Positions 39,076 to 44,345 of a stretch of DNA of 44,345 nt are shown in pieces. A program made the position numbers and the translations under genes. The notes under the pieces are model-generated. The model was not told the DNA's origin and did no database searches. It saw only the letters and a program-made list of their open reading frames with translations. Source of the stretch: Actinomycetes bacterium (GTDB taxonomy: Bacteria > Actinomycetota > Actinomycetes > Propionibacteriales > Nocardioidaceae); contig JAEWOG010000085.1 of assembly GCA_023460975.1 (NCBI GenBank), positions 1 to 44,345 of the forward strand, in the 5' to 3' direction. Position 1 is the stretch's first letter; each line of letters opens with the position of its first letter.

Positions 39076-42000
39076 ATGTCGACTGGCTCTGCAAGCACAA
39101 CTGAGCACGGACCCGCAGAGCAAGCCACGCTGGTCGTGGTTGCGGACCCGTGCGGCGAGACCAACGGCCGAGGAGTGGCCGCTGCCCAGCGCAGCGGCGC
39201 GATCGGCGTGCTGGATGCTGCCCACGGGCAGGAGCTCGCCGCTGCGGTCCGCGACCTCGACCGGCGTCGGGTCACCTCGTACTGGCTGCGGCCGGGAGCC
39301 GACCTGACCCCCGCTGACGTGCCCCTCACCGAGCGCGCCCGCGTGGCGGCGGTGCTGCTGCCCCAGGCCCGCACCAGCGAAGTGGCCGCGTGGCGCTCCG
39401 TGTGCGACAGCGTGGTCGTCACCGTCCACTCGCACGCTGCCGCTCTGGCGGCGCGCGACGCCGGAGCCTCCGGCCTGGTCGCGTCCGGGCGCGAAGCGGG
39501 CGGCAGGGTCGGTCCCACCGAGGCCAGCATCCTGCTCCAGCAGACGGTGCCGCTGGGACTGCCCGTGTGGGCACGTGGCGGCATCGGTACGCACACCGCC
39601 GCGGCTGCGGTCGCCGGCGGCGCCACCGGCGTCATGATCGACGTCCAGACGGGCCTGCTGCGCGAGTCCCGGCTGGCGCCCGACGCGCGCGCCGCGCTCG
39701 CTGGCATGGACGGATCGCAGACCCGCATCGTCGGCGAGCACCGCCTCTACACCCGCCCCGACCTCCCGGTCGCCTCGCTGCAGGCGTCGGTCGGCGAGGT
39801 CGCCGCGCGGTTGGGCTCTGACCTGCGCGCCGATCTGCTGCCCTGGGGGCAGGACGGCGCCCTCGCGTCGCGGCTCGCGGAGCAGTACGCCACCATCGGC
39901 GGCCTCGTGCAGGCCATCCGTACGGCAGTGCGCGAGCACCTCGCGACCGCCGCCCACCTCCGCCCGCTGGCTCCGGGGTCACCGCTCGCTCAGGCGCACC
40001 AGACCACGTACCCGATCGCCCAGGGGCCCATGACGCGCGTGAGCGACCGGGCCGACTTCGCCGCCGCCGTCGCTGGCGGGGGCGCCCTGCCGTTCCTCGC
40101 TCTCGCGCTGCTGCCCGGCGGCGAGACCCGCGCGCTGCTCGAGGAGACCGCGATCGCCCTGGGTGAGGCGCCGTGGGGTGTGGGCGTGCTGGGGTTCGCA
40201 CCGCCCGAACTCCTCGCCGAACAGCTCGAGGTCGTCAAGCAGGTCCGTCCGGGCTTCGCCCTGATCGCGGGCGGGCGTCCCAGTCAGGCCGCCGATCTGG
40301 AGGCCACGGGGATCACCTCGTACCTGCACGTCCCGTCGATCGGGTTGCTGGACCGCTTCCTCAAGGACGGCGCGCGCAAGTTCGTGTTCGAAGGTCGCGA
40401 GTGCGGCGGCCACGTCGGCCCCCTGTCGAGCTTCGTCCTGTGGGAGGCCCAGCTCGACCGCCTCGCCCAGGTGAAGGACCCGGAGAACCTGCACGTCCTG
40501 TTGGCCGGCGGCATCCACGACGCCCGCTCCGCATCGATGGCCGCGGCCGCGCTGGCACCGCTCGCCGAGCGCGGCGCCAAGGTCGGCGTCCTGATGGGCA
40601 CGGCGTACCTGTTCACGGCCGAGGCCGTGAGCGGTGGCGCGATCCAGCCGGCCTTCCAGCAGGTCGCGGTCGAGTGCTCCACGACTGCGCTGGTGGAGAC
40701 GGCCCCCGGCCACGCCACGCGCTGCGTCGAGACGGACTTCGTACGTGCCTTCGAGACCCGCGCCGACGAGCTGCTCGCCGAGGGCGTGGCCCCCGACGCG
40801 CGGTGGGCCGAGCTGGAGCAGCTCAACCTGGGTCGCCTGCGCATCGCCTCGAAAGGCCTTGAGCGCACCGACGCCGGTCTGATCGAGGTGGCCGAGGAGC
40901 GCCAGCGCTCCGAGGGCATGTACATGATCGGCGAGGTCGCCACGATGCGCTCACAGGTCACCACCGTCGCCGATCTGCACGACGAGATCAGTGTGCGCGG
41001 CAGTGACCGCCTCGCGTCCCCGGCCCCCGCCGTCACCCGCGAACGCGAGGTCGACCCGCTCGACATCGCCGTCGTCGGCATCGCGTCGATGCTGCCCGGG
41101 TCGAGTGACGCCGAGCAGTTCTGGGCGGACGTCCTCGCCGGACGCGACACGGTCACCGAGGTCCCCGCCGAGCGCTGGAACACAGGGCTCTACCACGACC
41201 CGGACGCCTACGACGACCGTCGCGCCGGGCGGCGCAGCCCCTCGAAGTGGGGTGGCTTCCTCGAGCCGGTGGGCTTCGACCCGCTGGCGTACGGCATCCC
41301 GCCCGCGACGCTCGCCGCCGTGGAGCCCGTCCAGCTGCTCAGTCTCGAGGTCGCGGCGCGCGCGCTGGGTGACGCGGGCTACTCGAACCGTACGTTCGAC
41401 CGGGCACGCGCCTCCGTCGTCTTCGGCGCCGAGTCCGGCAACGACCTGTCCGGCATGTACGGCATCCGCGCCTGGCTGCCCCAGCTCTTCGGCGGGGACC
41501 TCCCGGCCGAGCTCGACGAGTGGCTGCCGCGCCTCACCGAGGACTCGTTCCCCGGCGTGCTCGCCAACGTCATTGCCGGGCGCATCGCCAACCGGCTCGA
41601 CCTGGGCGGCGTCAACTACACCGTCGACGCCGCGTGCGCATCGTCCTTGGCGGCGCTCGATGCGGGCTGCAAGGAACTGTCCGCGGGGACCTCCGACATG
41701 GTGCTGGTCGGCGGCGCTGACCTGCACAACGGTCTCAACGACTACCTCATGTTCTCCTCGGTGCACGCCCTGTCGCCGAGCGGTCGGTGCCGCACCTTCG
41801 ACGCGGACGCCGACGGCATCGCGCTGGGTGAGGGCATCGCGTGCGTCGTGCTCAAGCGTCGCGTCGACGCCGAGCGGGACGGCGACCGGATCTATGCCCT
41901 CATCGACGCGGTCGCCGGTTCCTCGGACGGGCGTCACCTGGGGCTCACCGCCCCGCGCAAGGAGGGGCAGCAGCGGGCCGTGGTCCGCGCGCTGGAGCAG

Positions 42001-44345
42001 TCTGGCCTGGTCGCGACGGACCTCGGTCTGGTCGAGGCGCACGGCACCGGCACGGTCGTCGGGGACCGTACGGAGATGGCGACCCTGACCGAGCTGTTCA
42101 TCGAGGCCGGCGCCGAGCCCGGCGCTGCGGTGCTCGGGTCGGTGAAGTCGCAGATCGGCCACACCAAGTGCTCGGCCGGTCTGGCGGGCCTGATCAAGGT
42201 CGTCAAGGCCGTGCACCACGGCGTGCTCCCGCCGACGATCAATCTCACCGCTCCCAATCCGTACTTCGACGCGGAGACGAGCCCGTTCCGGTTCCTCGAC
42301 CGGCCGCAGCCGTGGCCCGACGAGCAGCGCCGTGCCGGCGTGAGCGCCTTCGGCTTCGGCGGGACCAACTTCCACGCGGTGGTGTCGTCGTACGACGCCG
42401 ATGACCGACCCGCGTTCGGTGCGCAGGTGTGGGCCACGGAGCTGTTCTGCTTCCGCGGCAAGACCCTCGCCGACGCCCAGCGGTCGGCGAGCGAGCTCGC
42501 GGACACCGTCGCGCGCATCCTCGAGGCGGACGCCTCGGGGCAGCGGCACCGCCTGCGCGACCTGGCTGCGTCGGTGTCCCGCGGCACCGCTGAGGTCCGC
42601 ATCGCGCTGGTCGCCGGTGACCTGCACGAGCTGGCTGAGCAGCTGTCCCGAGTCCCCGGTGGGACGGACCGCCGCGCGGGCGTCTTCGTCGGCACCGACG
42701 AGGCGCCAGCCCCTCAGGTCGGGTTCCTCTACCCCGGTCAGGGCAGCCAGCGCCCGGGCATGCTCGACGAACTCTTCGTGACCTTCGGCGGCCTCGACGA
42801 CCTGCTGCGGGCGGGTGCCGAGCACCTGGGCGCCTTGCTCCCCCCGCGCGCCTTCACGCGCGAGGACCGCGCGGCCCAGCAGGCTGCGATCACGGCCACC
42901 GACGTCGCCCAGCCCACGCTCGGCATCGCCGCGATGGCGATGACGCGCCTGCTGCGCCGGGCCGGCGTCGAGCCGCACGCGGCGGGCGGGCACTCGTACG
43001 GGGAGTTGGCCGCGCTCGCGGCCGCCGGCTCGTTCGACGAGGAGACACTCATCCGCCTCTCCGAGGCTCGCGGGCGCTCGGTGCTGGACGCGGTGGCGGC
43101 CAGCGGTGGCGACCCCGGCACCATGGCGGCGGTGGCGGCCTCGATCGACGACGTGCGCGGGCTCGTGGCCGATCGCCCGTCGCTGGTTGTTGCCAACCAC
43201 AACGCGCCGCGTCAGGTCGTGGTGGCCGGGCCGACCGCCGACGTCCACGAGGCCGTCGAGGCGTGGTCGGGCCAGGGCATCACCGCCAAGGTGATCCCGG
43301 TCGCGTGCGCCTTCCACAGTCCCCTGATCGCCACCGCTGGCGAGGAGCTCGCCACGCGTCTGGCCGACGTGGCCTTGCGGGCGCCGCAGTTCCCGGTGTG
43401 GTCCAACACCACCGCGGAGCCGTACCCGGCCGACGATGACGCGGCCGTGAGCCAGCTGCTGGTCGAGCAGGTCACCTCCGGGGTGCGCTTCGTCGAGCAG
43501 GTCGAATCGATGTACGCCGCCGGTGTGCGCGTCTTCGTGGAGGCCGGTCCGGGGCGCGTCCTGACGCAACAGGTCGGCCGCATCCTCGGCGAGCGCGAGC
43601 ACCACGCCATCGCCTGCGACGCGGCCGGGGAGTCCGGGCTGCGCCGGTTCCTGCTGGCGCTTGCCGAGTTGGCCTCGCTCGGGGTGGAGGTCGATCCGTC
43701 GTTCCTCTTCGAGGGTCGCGCCGAGCGCCTCGACCTGGCCGCACTGCCCGTGGCCACCCCCGGGTGGACCGTCGACGGGGCGTTCGTACGCCGCAGCGAC
43801 GGCACCGTCCTCCCCCACAGCCTGCAGCCGGCGGACACGCTTCCCGCCGTCTCGGTCCCCACCTCTGAATCGGGAGCAGCCATGCCTTCCTCGCCCGACG
43901 TCTGGCCCGGGACCGACCCCGGTGCCGTGGTGCACGAGTACCTCCGTTCGGTTCGCCAGCTCGTGGCCGCAGAGCGCGACGTGATGCTGCGCTACCTGGG
44001 CGCCGAGGTGCCGACCACGGGCGCGTACGACGGCGACTCCAGCGCGGTGGCGGGTCCCGCCGAGATGTCGTACGCCCGGGTCCAGGCCCCCGCGGCTGCC
44101 CCGGCGACTGCCCCGGCGGCTGCCCCGAAGATCGCTGCGGCCCCTGTCCTCGCCGCTGCTGCGGCACCCGTCGAGGCGTCTGCGCCGCAGGCTCCCGCCA
44201 CGGCCACCCGCCCCTCGGTCGACGAGATCATGGTCGCGGTGCAGAAGGTCGTCGCCGACCGCACCGGCTACCCCGTCGACATGCTCGAACCCGACCTCGA
44301 CCTCGAGGCCGACCTCTCCATCGACTCCATCAAGCGACTCGAGAT
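39076..44345 (+). CDS. Multidomain iterative lipid/polyketide megasynthase (NMO/PfaD-like ER - KS - AT - ACP), truncated by the window edge
   Basis: The first 1756 residues of an open gene; no stop before the edge. Residues 1-270 look like a degenerate nitronate-monooxygenase barrel (PVWARGGIG, 164-171). About 305-630 is a full NMO/FabK/PfaD-like flavin enoyl reductase with FEGRECGGHVGP (H446) and LLAGGIHDARSA. KS about 661-1100: DAACASS (C854), EAHGTGT (H989), GHTKCSAG (H1029), all catalytic residues present. AT about 1215-1530: GHSYGE (S1307) and ACAFHS (H1414), malonyl-type. An Ala/Pro linker about 1670-1710 leads to an ACP with S1751 in DLSIDSIKR. This resembles PUFA-synthase-like (Pfa) secondary-lipid synthases but with the reductase fused at the N-terminus. 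More ACP, KR or DH domains probably follow. The start is decided by AGGAGGGAG. Confidence 0.9.
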   Translation, partial: MSTGSASTTEHGPAEQATLVVVADPCGETNGRGVAAAQRSGAIGVLDAAHGQELAAAVRDLDRRRVTSYWLRPGADLTPADVPLTERARVAAVLLPQARTSEVAAWRSVCDSVVVTVHSHAAALAARDAGASGLVASGREAGGRVGPTEASILLQQTVPLGLPVWARGGIGTHTAAAAVAGGATGVMIDVQTGLLRESRLAPDARAALAGMDGSQTRIVGEHRLYTRPDLPVASLQASVGEVAARLGSDLRADLLPWGQDGALASRLAEQYATIGGLVQAIRTAVREHLATAAHLRPLAPGSPLAQAHQTTYPIAQGPMTRVSDRADFAAAVAGGGALPFLALALLPGGETRALLEETAIALGEAPWGVGVLGFAPPELLAEQLEVVKQVRPGFALIAGGRPSQAADLEATGITSYLHVPSIGLLDRFLKDGARKFVFEGRECGGHVGPLSSFVLWEAQLDRLAQVKDPENLHVLLAGGIHDARSASMAAAALAPLAERGAKVGVLMGTAYLFTAEAVSGGAIQPAFQQVAVECSTTALVETAPGHATRCVETDFVRAFETRADELLAEGVAPDARWAELEQLNLGRLRIASKGLERTDAGLIEVAEERQRSEGMYMIGEVATMRSQVTTVADLHDEISVRGSDRLASPAPAVTREREVDPLDIAVVGIASMLPGSSDAEQFWADVLAGRDTVTEVPAERWNTGLYHDPDAYDDRRAGRRSPSKWGGFLEPVGFDPLAYGIPPATLAAVEPVQLLSLEVAARALGDAGYSNRTFDRARASVVFGAESGNDLSGMYGIRAWLPQLFGGDLPAELDEWLPRLTEDSFPGVLANVIAGRIANRLDLGGVNYTVDAACASSLAALDAGCKELSAGTSDMVLVGGADLHNGLNDYLMFSSVHALSPSGRCRTFDADADGIALGEGIACVVLKRRVDAERDGDRIYALIDAVAGSSDGRHLGLTAPRKEGQQRAVVRALEQSGLVATDLGLVEAHGTGTVVGDRTEMATLTELFIEAGAEPGAAVLGSVKSQIGHTKCSAGLAGLIKVVKAVHHGVLPPTINLTAPNPYFDAETSPFRFLDRPQPWPDEQRRAGVSAFGFGGTNFHAVVSSYDADDRPAFGAQVWATELFCFRGKTLADAQRSASELADTVARILEADASGQRHRLRDLAASVSRGTAEVRIALVAGDLHELAEQLSRVPGGTDRRAGVFVGTDEAPAPQVGFLYPGQGSQRPGMLDELFVTFGGLDDLLRAGAEHLGALLPPRAFTREDRAAQQAAITATDVAQPTLGIAAMAMTRLLRRAGVEPHAAGGHSYGELAALAAAGSFDEETLIRLSEARGRSVLDAVAASGGDPGTMAAVAASIDDVRGLVADRPSLVVANHNAPRQVVVAGPTADVHEAVEAWSGQGITAKVIPVACAFHSPLIATAGEELATRLADVALRAPQFPVWSNTTAEPYPADDDAAVSQLLVEQVTSGVRFVEQVESMYAAGVRVFVEAGPGRVLTQQVGRILGEREHHAIACDAAGESGLRRFLLALAELASLGVEVDPSFLFEGRAERLDLAALPVATPGWTVDGAFVRRSDGTVLPHSLQPADTLPAVSVPTSESGAAMPSSPDVWPGTDPGAVVHEYLRSVRQLVAAERDVMLRYLGAEVPTTGAYDGDSSAVAGPAEMSYARVQAPAAAPATAPAAAPKIAAAPVLAAAAAPVEASAPQAPATATRPSVDEIMVAVQKVVADRTGYPVDMLEPDLDLEADLSIDSIKRLE

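Noticed and set aside
40951..43935. 994-aa minus-strand open frame
   Set aside because: Shadow of the megasynthase. The plus-strand reading has KS and AT catalytic motifs and runs open to the window edge.

Overview
The window reads as chromosomal DNA of a high-GC actinobacterium, most likely in or near the Propionibacteriales (Nocardioides/Aeromicrobium-like). The evidence is the base composition, a recC-recB-recD operon, a fused beta/alpha acyl-CoA carboxylase, a DtxR/IdeR-type iron box, a Pat-type aminotransferase, a WS/DGAT acyltransferase and GTTTCGACAGGCTCAACC-type intergenic repeats. The genus assignment is inference. No phage, insertion sequence, tRNA, rRNA or CRISPR array was found.

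Layout: 1-462 holds no gene. It contains a 7-bp tandem repeat, a strong hairpin and a phased repeat array (cluster 1). 463-4865 carries a YtcJ-like amidohydrolase, a membrane-anchored protein, a receptor-type Ser/Thr kinase and a divergent ECF sigma factor. 4958-7353 carries a fused carboxyltransferase and an HsdA-like SDR. 7373-11957 is a five-gene iron-siderophore uptake and release operon (binding protein, siderophore-interacting reductase, two permeases, ATPase) with translationally overlapping genes and an iron box on its promoter. 12019-13305 is a metal-sensing ArsR plus CDF efflux pair. 13365-13801 is the larger phased array (cluster 2). 13886-17570 encodes a 2-oxoacid dehydrogenase E1alpha-E1beta-E2 operon. 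17858-20266 is a secreted repeat protein with a defective-looking LPXTG tail. 20626-22914 is a DHA2 MFS pump with a divergent TetR. 22930-25586 holds a GST-like protein, Pat and a VanZ-like protein. 25620-28129 holds a DMT transporter, a secreted EEP-fold protein and a 47-aa Rho_N/SAP-like peptide. 28219-36673 is recCBD. 36746-38791 holds an ACT protein and a WS/DGAT. From 39076 to the right edge runs one open megasynthase gene, cut by the window.

The two most interesting items are as follows. (1) A dyad-symmetric repeat family at two loci 13 kb apart has 25 copies of a 9-mer (GCGTCATRC or its complement). The copies are spaced 29-31 or 20-21 bp, close to 3 or 2 helical turns. Their orientation flips around a conserved 26-bp centre with core CGTACGTATTGGYGCG. 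I do not recognise it. (2) The right-edge megasynthase has the order nitronate-monooxygenase/PfaD-like reductase (apparently two barrels), KS, malonyl-type AT, ACP. It lies divergent from a wax-ester/triacylglycerol synthase, which suggests an iterative secondary-lipid pathway.

Two window-wide signals also stand out. The palindrome CGTACG is strongly over-represented. Many genes have a TANNNT-like -10 hexamer ending 6-8 bp before the start codon, which indicates leaderless mRNAs; I used this signal to choose several starts.
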